Assembly (NCBI GenBank): GCA_017543335.1
Contig: JAFYGE010000064.1
Location: 1 to 57,035, forward strand
Source of the DNA: Ruminococcus sp.
GTDB lineage: Bacteria; Bacillota; Clostridia; Oscillospirales; Ruminococcaceae
Length of the DNA: 57,035 bases
Direction of reading: 5' to 3'
This document shows positions 1 through 8,431 of this stretch, piece by piece. The notes below the pieces were generated by a model. That model had not been told where the DNA came from. It saw nothing but the letters and a program-made list of their open reading frames with translations, and made no database searches. Position 1 is the first letter of the stretch. Each line of letters opens with the position of its first letter. A program made the translations under genes and the position numbers.

Positions 1-15
1 TAAGCACTTATAAAT

Positions 16-24
16 TGATATAAT
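16..24 (+). promoter_or_regulatory. Possible extended -10 promoter of the Fic gene
   Basis: TGATATAAT at 16-24 reads as an extended -10 element (TGnTATAAT). The -35 position falls at the window edge. A start about 7 nt downstream would leave a very short leader beginning at the AAAGGAGG ribosome binding site (31-38), so this is tentative. Confidence 0.35.
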
Positions 25-46
25 TAGAGCAAAGGAGGCGTTCCTT

Positions 47-817
47 ATGTCAGATACAAGAGAACTACTGCCTGTTCTGCTTTCTGAGAAGAGCAGGAAG
101 ATCAAGGGCAGCATATATAACAGGATGCAGGTTGATTTTGCATACTACTCTAATCGTATCGAAGGCAACCACCTTACTCACGACCAGACCAGATACATCT
201 ATGAGACTCGAACTATCGACGGTACTGTTCCTGTCAACGATGTATTTGAGGCTGCAAATCACTTCAGATGCTTCGACTATATCCTCGATACTGTCAACGA
301 ACCTATTACTGAGGACTATATCAAACAGCTGCACCGTATGCTGAAAAACGGTGTTATGGACGATGATGAGGATTACGCCGTCGTCAGTGACTACAAAAAA
401 TACCCCAACGAAGTCGGCGAAATAGAGACGGTTCCTCCCGAGAAAGTCTCAGATCATGTCCAAGACCTTCTTGGTAGGTATAACGATAAGCCTGCCCTCG
501 ACCTGTACGACATCGCTGACTTTCATGTGAGGTTTGAGAGGATACACCCCTTCTACGACGGAAACGGTCGAATAGGCAGGCTTCTGATGTTGAAACAGTG
601 CCTTGCTAATAGCATTGTCCCTTTCTTCATCAATGAGGATGTCAAGCACTTCTACTATGTCGGACTAAAGGAATGGCAGTCGGACGAGAAAAAAGAACGG
701 TTGATAGATGTATTCCTGTCCATGCAGGACGATATGAAGGCTATCCTTGACTACTTCCGTATAGGCTATGATAAAACCGAGCTGACGGCAAGAGAAGTAA
801 TAAGTAAACATATATAA
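47..817 (+). CDS. Fic domain protein (predicted AMP-transferase)
   Basis: A 256-residue cytoplasmic protein with the complete Fic signature HPFYDGNGRIGR starting near His167. The family moves AMP (sometimes another nucleotide part) from a nucleotide onto a hydroxyl side chain of a target protein; the His acts as base. Residues 35-40 (SNRIEG) match the inhibitory helix motif [S/T]xxxE[G/N] and lie before the Fic core, which is the class II arrangement in which a Glu blocks ATP binding. So it is likely self-inhibited. There is no C-terminal winged helix. The start follows AAAGGAGG with good spacing. It is a plus-strand gene beside minus-strand housekeeping genes; no antitoxin partner is visible inside the window. 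The target is unknown. Confidence 0.9.
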   Translation: MSDTRELLPVLLSEKSRKIKGSIYNRMQVDFAYYSNRIEGNHLTHDQTRYIYETRTIDGTVPVNDVFEAANHFRCFDYILDTVNEPITEDYIKQLHRMLKNGVMDDDEDYAVVSDYKKYPNEVGEIETVPPEKVSDHVQDLLGRYNDKPALDLYDIADFHVRFERIHPFYDGNGRIGRLLMLKQCLANSIVPFFINEDVKHFYYVGLKEWQSDEKKERLIDVFLSMQDDMKAILDYFRIGYDKTELTAREVISKHI

Positions 818-833
818 AGCTTTGTCCCCGCAT

Positions 834-878
834 TGAACTGCCCCATTTTGTACGTACAGCACAAAATGGGGCAGTTCA
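834..878. repeat. Perfect 18-bp inverted repeat after the Fic gene
   Basis: Arms 834-851 and 861-878 are perfect reverse complements around a 9-nt loop; the core of the arm is CTGCCCCATTTTGT. It begins 16 nt after the Fic stop. A run of T follows only loosely (ACTTTT), so it could be the Fic terminator or a palindromic intergenic repeat. Confidence 0.75.
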
Positions 879-932
879 CATACTTTTAAGCGGCTTTTAA
901 CAGCTAAACATTTCTCAACCAGCGTTATCGCA

Positions 933-972
933 CAAAAAAACAGATACTTCCGCAACGCAGAAGTATCTGTTT
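933..972 (-). terminator. Intrinsic terminator of murA
   Basis: On the minus strand a 13-bp stem (arms 960-972 and 938-950, AAACAGATACTTC) is followed by seven T residues. It begins right after the murA stop. Confidence 0.9.
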
Positions 973-977
973 ATAGC

Positions 978-2282
978 TTATACAGCAGCTCTGTTGCTGT
1001 TTTCTTTAGAATCAGATACCTTATCAGGGATGCTCACCTTTTCGATATCCGCACCGAGAGCTCTGAGTTTGCCCTCCATGCAGTCGTAGCCTCTTTCGAT
1101 ATGGTATATATCCTCGATCTCAGTAACGCCCTGAGCAGCCAGACCAGCGATTATTAGAGCAGCACCGGCTCTGAGGTCACAAGCCTTTACAGGAGCTCCC
1201 ATGAGCTTTCCGGTACCCTCTATAAGAGCGACCTTACCATTTACAGTAATATCAGCACCCATTCTTCTTAGCTCGTCCACATAGCGGAAACGCTGCTCCC
1301 AGATATTTTCTGTGATGATGCTTGTACCCTGAGCGAGAGTAAGAAGTGTAGCTATCTGAGACTGCATATCAGTAGGGAACCCCGGATGAGGAGCAGTCTT
1401 AACATTTGTCTTTACGAGCGGACCGTCGACCCATACTCTGATGCTGTCGTCGTACTGTTCGATATTAACGCCAATTTTCTCAAGCTTCTTTGTAATGGAC
1501 TCAAGATGCTTTGGAATGACGTTCTTGATGATAGCGTCACCTTTTGTAGCGGCGATAGCGACCATAAAAGTACCGGCTTCGATCTGATCCGGAATAACCG
1601 AATAAGTAGTACCGTGGAGGTGTTCAACTCCACGAACCTTAATAACGTCTGTACCTGCACCCATGATGTTTGCACCCATAGAGTTGAGGAAATTAGCGAG
1701 GTCAACGATATGAGGTTCTTTAGCCGCATTTTCGATGACAGTAAGTCCCTCAGCTTTAACAGCTGCGAGCATAGCATTCATGGTAGCACCGACAGTTACA
1801 ACGTCAAAGAATATCTGATTACCTCTGAGCTTATCAGCAGTGAGATCGATCATTCCCTGACTGAGATTATAATTTGCACCGAGAGCTGTAAAAGCTTTAA
1901 GGTGCTGATCTATAGGACGGTCTCCGAGAGGACATCCGCCCGGCATTGAAACTCTTGCCTTATTGAATTTACCGAGAAGAGCACCGAGGAAATAATAAGA
2001 AGCTCTCATTTTTCTTGCGGTCTCATACGGTACACAGAACTTGTCTATACCGGTAGGGTCGATCCTGTAAGCGTCCTTGCCGATGTGCTCGACTTTTGCA
2101 CCCATTTCTTTAAGTATTCTAATACAAATGTTCACATCACTTATAGTTGGAACATTTTCGATAATACAAGGCTCATCTGAAAGGATCACAGCTGGCAGGA
2201 TAGCAACAGCAGCATTTTTAGCTCCGCTGATAGTTACCTCGCCTGTAAGGCGTCTTCCGCCCCTAACTACAAACTTATCCAA
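978..2282 (-). CDS. murA: UDP-N-acetylglucosamine 1-carboxyvinyltransferase
   Basis: First committed cytoplasmic step of peptidoglycan synthesis: transfers enolpyruvate from PEP to UDP-GlcNAc. The 434-residue length is normal for the family, with an extra tail of about 15 residues. The catalytic cysteine, the fosfomycin target, is Cys117 in MPGGCPLGDRP. N-terminal GGRRLTGEVTISGAKNA is the expected substrate-binding start. Translation begins at a TTG (2282) preceded by AAGGAG with 9-nt spacing; there is no closer ATG. It lies 90 bp downstream of the cyclophilin lipoprotein gene and I see no clear separate promoter, so both may share one transcript. Gram-positives often carry two MurA paralogues; which one this is cannot be told. 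Confidence 0.97.
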   Translation of the reverse strand: MDKFVVRGGRRLTGEVTISGAKNAAVAILPAVILSDEPCIIENVPTISDVNICIRILKEMGAKVEHIGKDAYRIDPTGIDKFCVPYETARKMRASYYFLGALLGKFNKARVSMPGGCPLGDRPIDQHLKAFTALGANYNLSQGMIDLTADKLRGNQIFFDVVTVGATMNAMLAAVKAEGLTVIENAAKEPHIVDLANFLNSMGANIMGAGTDVIKVRGVEHLHGTTYSVIPDQIEAGTFMVAIAATKGDAIIKNVIPKHLESITKKLEKIGVNIEQYDDSIRVWVDGPLVKTNVKTAPHPGFPTDMQSQIATLLTLAQGTSIITENIWEQRFRYVDELRRMGADITVNGKVALIEGTGKLMGAPVKACDLRAGAALIIAGLAAQGVTEIEDIYHIERGYDCMEGKLRALGADIEKVSIPDKVSDSKENSNRAAV

Positions 2283-2372
2283 ATAAATTCTCTCCTTATT
2301 TTTCAGGAATATATATTTATCTGCTCCTGAACTTCTTTCTTTTGTTATAACTTACCGCCCTGCGGTCCGGGA

Positions 2373-3230
2373 TCATTTGTAATCGGCAATGAACCATTTA
2401 AGCTCCTCACCTTCGTACTTGCCGACTTTGACATACTCTATGGCAAGTTCGTTCACAGGCTTATCCTGACTATCCGTCTTAACATCCTGTGCAGAAAAAA
2501 CAATATCCAGTCCCTGATACACCTGTCCGAAGATAGTATATCCGCCGTCGAGCCACGGAGCACCGCCGGCAGTCTGGTATACATTTTTCAGGTCAGCCGG
2601 ATAAGAAGACTCGAATTGTTCCTCAGGATATGTCTTACCGGTGACTATATAAAACTGACTTCCGTCAGTAGAAGTGCCATTACTGTTAGCATAAGCAACA
2701 GCACCTGCTGCATGAATTAATGAGTTATTTGTACCGCCGTCGAACTTTCCGCCCCACATTGATTCACCGCCGGTACCTGTACCGGTAGGGTCACCGCCCT
2801 GTATCATGAAGTCGCTTATGACTCTGTGGAAAATAAGTCCGTCGTAGTATCCTTTTTCTGCGAGACCAACGAAGTTCTGAACTCCGAGATCAGCGTATTC
2901 CGGAAAAAGTCTTATTTTTATTTCTCCGTCATAGTCTTTTAGTTTCATAGCGATGATAGTATCGCCATTTTTCGGTGTAGTAAAATTCTTTACTTCCGAA
3001 TTTTCAAGATCTATTGTCGGAGCTTTCATATCAGAGAATCTTTCGAGGTTGATAGTTCTTTCTTCCTTCAGCTCCTCACCGTTGATCTTAATGGAAACAG
3101 AACCTTCCTCAACGGTCGTATCGGGATTTTTGACATTACTGTCGTCCACTTCAAGCTGCTTTCCGCATGATACCATAGCAGAAGCCGCAGCAACAGTGCA
3201 TATAAAAGCTGCAACAGCCTTTTTTATCAT
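2373..3230 (-). CDS. Cyclophilin-type peptidyl-prolyl isomerase lipoprotein
   Basis: Predicted lipid-anchored foldase on the outer face of the membrane. Residues 1-22 form a signal peptide with lipobox SAMVSC. After an acidic linker a cyclophilin domain runs from about residue 90 to 275, with FHRVISDFMIQGGDP (catalytic Arg), GSQFYIVTG and W present, so it should be active in proline isomerisation. An upstream in-frame GTG (3239) overlaps the AAGGAG ribosome binding site; the ATG at 3230 has 8-nt spacing and is chosen, giving 285 aa. It has its own promoter at 3285-3313. The next gene upstream, also minus strand, is a related but degenerate cyclophilin. Confidence 0.92.
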   Translation of the reverse strand: MIKKAVAAFICTVAAASAMVSCGKQLEVDDSNVKNPDTTVEEGSVSIKINGEELKEERTINLERFSDMKAPTIDLENSEVKNFTTPKNGDTIIAMKLKDYDGEIKIRLFPEYADLGVQNFVGLAEKGYYDGLIFHRVISDFMIQGGDPTGTGTGGESMWGGKFDGGTNNSLIHAAGAVAYANSNGTSTDGSQFYIVTGKTYPEEQFESSYPADLKNVYQTAGGAPWLDGGYTIFGQVYQGLDIVFSAQDVKTDSQDKPVNELAIEYVKVGKYEGEELKWFIADYK

Positions 3231-3284
3231 AAATTTCACTCCTTAATGAAATATGTGAAATCAAGCTTTCCCCAGCAACTATTT

Positions 3285-3313
3285 ATTATACTACATAAAA
3301 ACATTTTTGTAAA
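3285..3313 (-). promoter_or_regulatory. Sigma-A-type promoter of the cyclophilin lipoprotein
   Basis: TTTACA (3308-3313), 17-nt spacer, TATAAT (3285-3290) on the minus strand, giving a leader of roughly 45 nt. Confidence 0.7.
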
Positions 3314-3390
3314 TAGTTTCGGGTTAAATTTGTTATAAATCAGCAAAGTATGAACAAAAAAGCCCGGATATTTCGTAAAGCGTGAATACT

Positions 3391-4191
3391 TTACTTCTTA
3401 TTTTTATTCTCCTTATCGGATGAATACTTATCTATTTTTATTGATCTTATCATCACATCATCTTTTGGAGTATTATATTTTCCGCCTTCTTCATATTCAA
3501 GCGAAGCGATAGTGTCAACAACATCGAATCCCTCATAGGTCTGACCGATAATAGTCAGCTGCTGAGAGAAATTCGGGATACCGCCTTTGGTAATGAAAGC
3601 CTCTGCGAGCTCATTGCTGACGGAATTATCTCTGAGTTCATCGGATATTTTTTCGGTAAAGGCGATAGAATTGAGGATATCGAACCGACTTCCGCAGTAG
3701 TAAGTACCGCCGCCGAGTATTTTCTGTTTAAAAGTTCTGCTGTACTCGGTGTTCACCATGCATACTGCACCTCTGAACGGCCATAAGTCCTGATGGAGTT
3801 CACGGGGGATACGCTCGTCGGTATCGTTTCCGGCAGAACCGTTCTTCTCCTTTGCACCATAGCCGGCATATGCACCGTCCTGAGCATCGAAAACGTAGGT
3901 ATTATCGTAATATCCGCTTTCTGCGAGCTTTACGAAGTTTTCAACAGCTTTCGGGGAATACTCCGGATAGAGTACGAATCTTATCTCGCCGAGAGTCGTA
4001 TCAACAATAGCGATCTGGTCGCCCTCTTTCGGAGCTTCAAGCTGTACGAGCTTCATGGTATCGACATCTATTACAATACTTTTGTTATTTTTTTCTCTCT
4101 GATCAGAAAGGATCATAAGTCCGAGGGACAAAGCTCCCATAAAGATAGTAAGAATAAGAATGATCCTTATCAGACGTCTTGCGTCTTTCAT
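3391..4191 (-). CDS. Membrane-anchored degenerate cyclophilin-like protein
   Basis: 266 residues with one N-terminal membrane helix (about 7-27) and an extracytoplasmic cyclophilin-like domain (about 60-255). The family start GEIRFVLYPEYSPKAVENF and the end TIIGQTYEGFDVVDTI are recognisable. Where active cyclophilins have FHRVI with the catalytic Arg, this has YVFDAQDG, and GSQFFI is replaced by GGTYYCGSRF. It therefore probably lacks isomerase activity and may act as a binding protein or scaffold. The ribosome binding site is GAGG about 9 nt before the ATG. A long fold-back element occupies its 5' leader and a consensus promoter lies beyond it. Confidence 0.8.
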   Translation of the reverse strand: MKDARRLIRIILILTIFMGALSLGLMILSDQREKNNKSIVIDVDTMKLVQLEAPKEGDQIAIVDTTLGEIRFVLYPEYSPKAVENFVKLAESGYYDNTYVFDAQDGAYAGYGAKEKNGSAGNDTDERIPRELHQDLWPFRGAVCMVNTEYSRTFKQKILGGGTYYCGSRFDILNSIAFTEKISDELRDNSVSNELAEAFITKGGIPNFSQQLTIIGQTYEGFDVVDTIASLEYEEGGKYNTPKDDVMIRSIKIDKYSSDKENKNKK

Positions 4192-4207
4192 TTCTCGACC
4201 TCGCTTT

Positions 4208-4369
4208 TATTGCTCCCCAAACTAAACCTTGTCAACCAATGCTCGTCATAAAGAAAATTTCTCAGCGTCAGAAAAACTTGAAATGCGTAAGCATTCCTGC
4301 GTTCTTCTTCCTTGATAAATTTTCTTTCTGCCTTCGCCTTTTTGGCAAAGTTTAATTTGGGGAGCAATA
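4208..4369. repeat. MITE-like fold-back element in a gene leader
   Basis: A 162-bp segment with terminal inverted repeats of about 22 bp and two mismatches: TATTGCTCCCCAAACTAAAC at the left end and its counterpart at the right end, 4348-4369. Inner arms (AGAAAATTT near 4252 and AAATTTTCT near 4316) and a central ATGCGTAAGCAT hairpin extend the fold. A TA may be duplicated at the ends. No coding capacity. It lies between the promoter at 4384-4412 and the start codon at 4191, so it would be transcribed as a large hairpin leader. Confidence 0.75.
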
Positions 4370-4383
4370 GTATACATAACCTA

Positions 4384-4412
4384 ATTATACATTATATCAT
4401 TTAATTTGTCAA
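4384..4412 (-). promoter_or_regulatory. Consensus promoter upstream of the fold-back element
   Basis: TTGACA (4407-4412), 17 nt, TATAAT (4384-4389), a perfect sigma-A match on the minus strand. The predicted start near 4377 puts the whole fold-back element in the leader. The rest of this 332-bp intergenic stretch (4413-4523) shows nothing I can name. Confidence 0.8.
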
Positions 4413-4523
4413 GCTGTAAAGTTTAAAATTCCGCAGTAATAAGCAGTTTTTCGATTCTCCGGAGTATAAATCCGCAAAAAAGTTCCCGTAAGTATAGTTT
4501 TTCCCGTATATCATATGATATTC

Positions 4524-6332
4524 TTAGCTGCTGAATATCATTTCGAGGATATGGAGTATTGTATCTCCGACCTTTTTGGAGTCTACTATTTCTTTTGCTT
4601 TATCCGGACGATTTGTTATGATATTATCTACTCCGAGGGCGAGCATAGAACGTATATCTTCTTCACGGTCAACGGTCCATACGAAGATCTTTTTTCCGTT
4701 CTGGTGAACAGTATTTACAACGCCCTGATTTACGAAAATATAGTTCATACTTACCGCATCTATATCCGGAAGCTCCGAATTAGCGGTAGAAGTTGCGAGA
4801 TTTGCGATAAGAGCAGTCTTTATCTTAGGCTCTATCTCTTTGACCTTGGTAAGAGCGTTATACGAAAAAGAGGTAACATAGCATGAATCAAGAATATCAT
4901 ATTCTTTTATCAGCTCAACTGTTTTTTCAGCGATAAGGTCAACGTTTCCTATATTTTTTATTTCGATATTAAGAAGCACCTTATGTCCGACAAGTTTGAG
5001 AACATCGGAAAGAAGCATTATTTTAGCGTCTTTGTACTCTTTTCCGAACCATTCTCCCGCAGAGAGCTCCTGAAGCTCAGCATAGGTATAGTTAGTGAGC
5101 TTACCGCTTCCGTCGGTAGTACGGTCAAGGACTTTATCATGGAATACAACAAGCTGGTCATCCTTTGTCAGCTGAACATCGAGTTCGATATAGTCCGCAC
5201 CGCTTGATATAGCCTTTTCAAAAGCATATTTTGTGTTTTCCGGAGCTGAATAGGATGCTCCTCTGTGAGCACTGACCTGTGTTCCGGATATAGGTGCATT
5301 AAGCTTGATATTTCCCTTGTAAACTCCGCTTATAAAGCTGATATTGAGCAAAAGTCCGCCCAAAGCAAGACCTGCTATGAGCAGAGTTTTCGGCAGAAGT
5401 TCCATCTTTTTTCTGTCACGGTCAGGGATATTTATAGTTTCGTCTTCTTTAAGGTCTCCGAGGAATCTTCCTGTCAGCCAGCACATTATCGCCGGAGCAG
5501 ATAAAAATGCCGATACAGCGGTAAATACTCTTATAGCATATCTAAGTACACGCAAAGCACCTCTCAGAGCGGTATCAGGTCTGGAAAGGCCCTTTATGAA
5601 AAATACTATTATGAAACTGATTCCGAATGTTGCCGCAGCTGTAACGAGAAGGATGAAAAGAGTCCACAATAAAAAAGTGAATGCCATTCTTATTCTTCTG
5701 CGTGAAATTTTTTCATAGCTCGCCTTTACACATTCCGAGAAATTTTTCTTGGTAAGTACAAGATAGTGCAGACTGTAGCTTCTGCAAACGATAAGGAATA
5801 TGAAAAGCATCTGCACAAAGATATACACTATGATTGCTAAGCTGCTGTTCATTTTGATGAAAATTCTTCTTAATATAGGCAAAAGCGGTGCCATGAACAT
5901 ACCTGATGACAGCGTGAAATGAGCTACCGGCATACACAGCATGAAAAGCATGAAGCGAAGTATACCGAGTCCACGGAAAGCCTTTTTGAAGCCTCTTAGT
6001 CCGGTTATCAGCATACCTCCAACGGTTATCTTCTCATTTTTGCTGTAGCAGGTGAAGCAGGCTGCAAGGGCACAAAGCTCCACAAACGCAAAAAATCCCG
6101 AAAGGAAAAGAAGTATCAGCACTATGAATATTGTTACCGGACTTTTGAGATATATAAGCATACTCTCATCGGTAAGATACTTTATATTGGCTGCTTTCAT
6201 TGTAAGTTTAAGCGAAAGGTCAAGCAGCGGAGCTCCTACTCCGGCAAGTATCAGTTTGAAAAGGAACTCAAACAGCAAAAAATGGGGGAGTGCTTTCACA
6301 AAAACTCCCATTGATTTAAAAAAATTCTTCAT
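4524..6332 (-). CDS. Membrane glycerophosphodiester phosphodiesterase
   Basis: About 600 residues in two parts. Residues 1-330 hold about seven or eight membrane helices of the GPDPase membrane-domain type. The C-terminal 250 residues form a GDPD TIM barrel with SAHRGASYSAPENT, IELDVQLTKD and VVFHD, carrying the His, Glu and Asp residues that bind the metal and attack the phosphodiester. It would release glycerol-3-phosphate from glycerophosphodiesters or lipoteichoic acid at the outer membrane face. The start is uncertain: an upstream GTG (6359) sits only 5 nt from the predicted transcription start, an ATG at 6347 has no ribosome binding site, and the ATG at 6332 follows GGGGA with 8-nt spacing. 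It appears to be a single-gene unit. Confidence 0.9.
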   Translation of the reverse strand: MKNFFKSMGVFVKALPHFLLFEFLFKLILAGVGAPLLDLSLKLTMKAANIKYLTDESMLIYLKSPVTIFIVLILLFLSGFFAFVELCALAACFTCYSKNEKITVGGMLITGLRGFKKAFRGLGILRFMLFMLCMPVAHFTLSSGMFMAPLLPILRRIFIKMNSSLAIIVYIFVQMLFIFLIVCRSYSLHYLVLTKKNFSECVKASYEKISRRRIRMAFTFLLWTLFILLVTAAATFGISFIIVFFIKGLSRPDTALRGALRVLRYAIRVFTAVSAFLSAPAIMCWLTGRFLGDLKEDETINIPDRDRKKMELLPKTLLIAGLALGGLLLNISFISGVYKGNIKLNAPISGTQVSAHRGASYSAPENTKYAFEKAISSGADYIELDVQLTKDDQLVVFHDKVLDRTTDGSGKLTNYTYAELQELSAGEWFGKEYKDAKIMLLSDVLKLVGHKVLLNIEIKNIGNVDLIAEKTVELIKEYDILDSCYVTSFSYNALTKVKEIEPKIKTALIANLATSTANSELPDIDAVSMNYIFVNQGVVNTVHQNGKKIFVWTVDREEDIRSMLALGVDNIITNRPDKAKEIVDSKKVGDTILHILEMIFSS

Positions 6333-6370
6333 ATTAACTATCCCCATAAATATTCTCACATATTATATTA

Positions 6371-6399
6371 ATTATACGACAGTACAGCCTGCTTGTCAA
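6371..6399 (-). promoter_or_regulatory. Consensus promoter of the GDPD gene
   Basis: TTGACA (6394-6399), 17 nt, TATAAT (6371-6376) on the minus strand. The start near 6364 argues against the upstream GTG as translation start. Confidence 0.8.
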
Positions 6400-6450
6400 T
6401 AAAATTATGCCTGAAAATTTATTATCTGTTTAGCGAATTATAGCTGAAAA

Positions 6451-6494
6451 TAAAACGTGCAATTTCAGGTTAAACCCTAAAACTGCACGTTTTT
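6451..6494 (-). terminator. Terminator of the first ECF sigma operon
   Basis: Stem AAACGTGCA/TGCACGTTT (6453-6461 with 6484-6492) with T-rich flanks on both strands, 45 nt after the DUF4097 stop. It may work in both directions. Confidence 0.75.
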
Positions 6495-6536
6495 GGAGAG
6501 TGTGTTATTTTTTATCTATATCACGTAATTGATTTC

Positions 6537-7412
6537 TTATTCTGCCTTTATCTCAATATCGCCTGATGAAGTGTTAAGATCCATATCGTTTGAGCCGTCG
6601 CCGTTGATATATTTGCTGCCGTCCTTTGTGAGAGCAATATCAGAATCAAAATCACCGGATGAAGTATCAACATCAGCTGTGAAATCTGAATCCTCAGGTA
6701 CATAAATAGTGATGTCACCGGATGAAGCATCAGCTTCTGTATCAGAAGGAACATTTGCGAAATGTAATTCGATGTTTCCGCTCGAAGCATCAGCTTCAAC
6801 TTTTTTTGCATTTTCTGCGGTAACTTTTATTTTTCCGGATGAGGAATCTACATCTAGCTTATCAACGGTTTCAGCAGTAACGTCTATTTTACCTGAAGAA
6901 ACGTCCACATCTATAGAGCTTGATTCGCCCTTCTGTTTAAGAGTTACATCACCGGATGAGGAATCTATATCAAATGTATCAGCTGAAATATCCTGAAAGC
7001 TGCAGTTGCCTGATGCTCCGTCATAGTGAAAGTCTTCAAGCTCCATATCCTTTGGTATCTTTATTTCAAGGTCCTTTTCTATCTTTTTGAATATGAATGA
7101 TTCACCTGATTTACAGTACTGTATGCGGAGAACATTTCCGTCAAGCCATGTGTGTACTTCCTGAGCTTCTTTAAGGTCTTTATCACTTGTTTCAGTAACT
7201 ACAACTGTATCAAGATCATGTCTGGTAACTTTAACGTTTCCGGCATTCCAGTTTATATCGAGCGATTTTACTTTGCCGCCTTCAAAATCTGCATTTCCTG
7301 CGGAGTACTTGTCTGCATTCTTGTATGTGTTGCTTGAAACTACACAACCTGTAAAGCAAATGGTAATAATTGCTAAAGTCATAAAAATAGCGTATTTAAC
7401 TGGATTTTTCAT
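6537..7412 (-). CDS. DUF4097-family beta-repeat lipoprotein
   Basis: 291 residues: signal peptide with lipobox CFTGC near residue 23, then a repeating beta-solenoid-like region in which short units of the form (D/S)(A/T)SSGD(I/V) recur about every 20 residues from 135 to the end. This is the DUF4097 (LiaG-like, putative adhesin) family, often part of envelope-stress operons; its molecular role is not established. Very acidic and Ser/Asp-rich. Its ATG overlaps the stop of the membrane anti-sigma-like gene by 4 bp, so translation is coupled. It is the last gene of the operon that starts at the ECF sigma factor, hence likely an effector of that regulon. Confidence 0.85.
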   Translation of the reverse strand: MKNPVKYAIFMTLAIITICFTGCVVSSNTYKNADKYSAGNADFEGGKVKSLDINWNAGNVKVTRHDLDTVVVTETSDKDLKEAQEVHTWLDGNVLRIQYCKSGESFIFKKIEKDLEIKIPKDMELEDFHYDGASGNCSFQDISADTFDIDSSSGDVTLKQKGESSSIDVDVSSGKIDVTAETVDKLDVDSSSGKIKVTAENAKKVEADASSGNIELHFANVPSDTEADASSGDITIYVPEDSDFTADVDTSSGDFDSDIALTKDGSKYINGDGSNDMDLNTSSGDIEIKAE

Positions 7413-8404
7413 TTTGATATCTCCTTTTTATTGTTTGATTTAGATTTTATTAAACCAGCTGTTCCGAAGATAGCTGATAACATAACGCCTGCTATCAGTA
7501 CTGACCAACAGAGAGTACCGTTTATATTTTCGTAAGTATCGAAATTAAATGCCGGTGCAGGGATATAGAGCTTGCTGTTAAATATGAGAAGCACTACTGT
7601 ATCGTTGAAGAAGAAGATAATTGCGGATACAAGTATGCATACAGCAGCCTTGATAAGACCATGCCACTTAGGAAGTCGAATAATCGCAAATAATGACCAC
7701 ATGAACAACATCGGCATTATTGAATATGCAAATGTGTACTTTACAAAATCTGATGAACCGTCTTTAATGCCTATACATATCATCATAAGAAGATATGTTA
7801 TGGTGTATGTTGATACGAGGAGAAGCAGCTTGTTATTGCCGATACGTTTTGCTACCGGCTTTGCCGTCACCACAAAGGGCATGAACGGTATCGACAATCC
7901 AAAGAGTACTGATGTGGCGGCTATTAAGAACCAGTCTCCGCCTGAATAAATACAGCATACTCCAAGGAGAAGCAAAAGACTTGCGGTAAACGAAATGATA
8001 GTCCAGAAGAATTTATCCTCGACTGCCATAAGCGGGACTACAATGAGTGAAGTCGGTATAAACATTGCTGCAAGTACTATAAAGAACCATGTAAGTCCTG
8101 CACCAGTCGCAAGGTTTACGATAAGACATATGAGTATCGGTAAAGCAAGTATAGCTCCTATTATGCATCCTGCTATCGCACTGCGTCTTTTGAAGAATTT
8201 AGCCTGTTTGGTAAGAACTTCGTCACGTTCTTTGGCGATGCTTCTGTCGATCATTATCTCGCTTTTTTTCATATCCTCGCAAAGCTTAGTACAAGCTTCA
8301 CATTCGCTGAGATGCTGCTCCACAATTTCTGCACTTGATGGACTGCAAGCATTGTCGATATAAAGTGGAAGCAGGTCCGCTATCATATCACAGTTATATT
8401 TCAT
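7409..8404 (-). CDS. Zinc-finger, multi-pass membrane anti-sigma-like protein
   Basis: 331 residues. Residues 1-45 form a zf-HC2 anti-sigma zinc module with HLSECEAC (HxxxCxxC) near residue 31, followed by about eight or nine hydrophobic segments from residue 75 on. Such proteins hold their ECF sigma factor at the membrane and release it on an envelope signal. The next gene upstream, a short protein of 81 aa, repeats the zinc module (about 27 of 46 positions identical), so one of the two probably binds the sigma factor encoded two genes upstream and the other has another job. It is coupled to the DUF4097 gene by a 4-bp overlap. Confidence 0.85.
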   Translation of the reverse strand: MKYNCDMIADLLPLYIDNACSPSSAEIVEQHLSECEACTKLCEDMKKSEIMIDRSIAKERDEVLTKQAKFFKRRSAIAGCIIGAILALPILICLIVNLATGAGLTWFFIVLAAMFIPTSLIVVPLMAVEDKFFWTIISFTASLLLLLGVCCIYSGGDWFLIAATSVLFGLSIPFMPFVVTAKPVAKRIGNNKLLLLVSTYTITYLLMMICIGIKDGSSDFVKYTFAYSIMPMLFMWSLFAIIRLPKWHGLIKAAVCILVSAIIFFFNDTVVLLIFNSKLYIPAPAFNFDTYENINGTLCWSVLIAGVMLSAIFGTAGLIKSKSNNKKEISK

Positions 8405-8431
8405 TCAACTTCATCCTTCCTTATATGTTTT

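Noticed and set aside
1386-1949. 187-codon plus-strand frame opposite murA
   Set aside because: Antisense shadow of murA without start signals.
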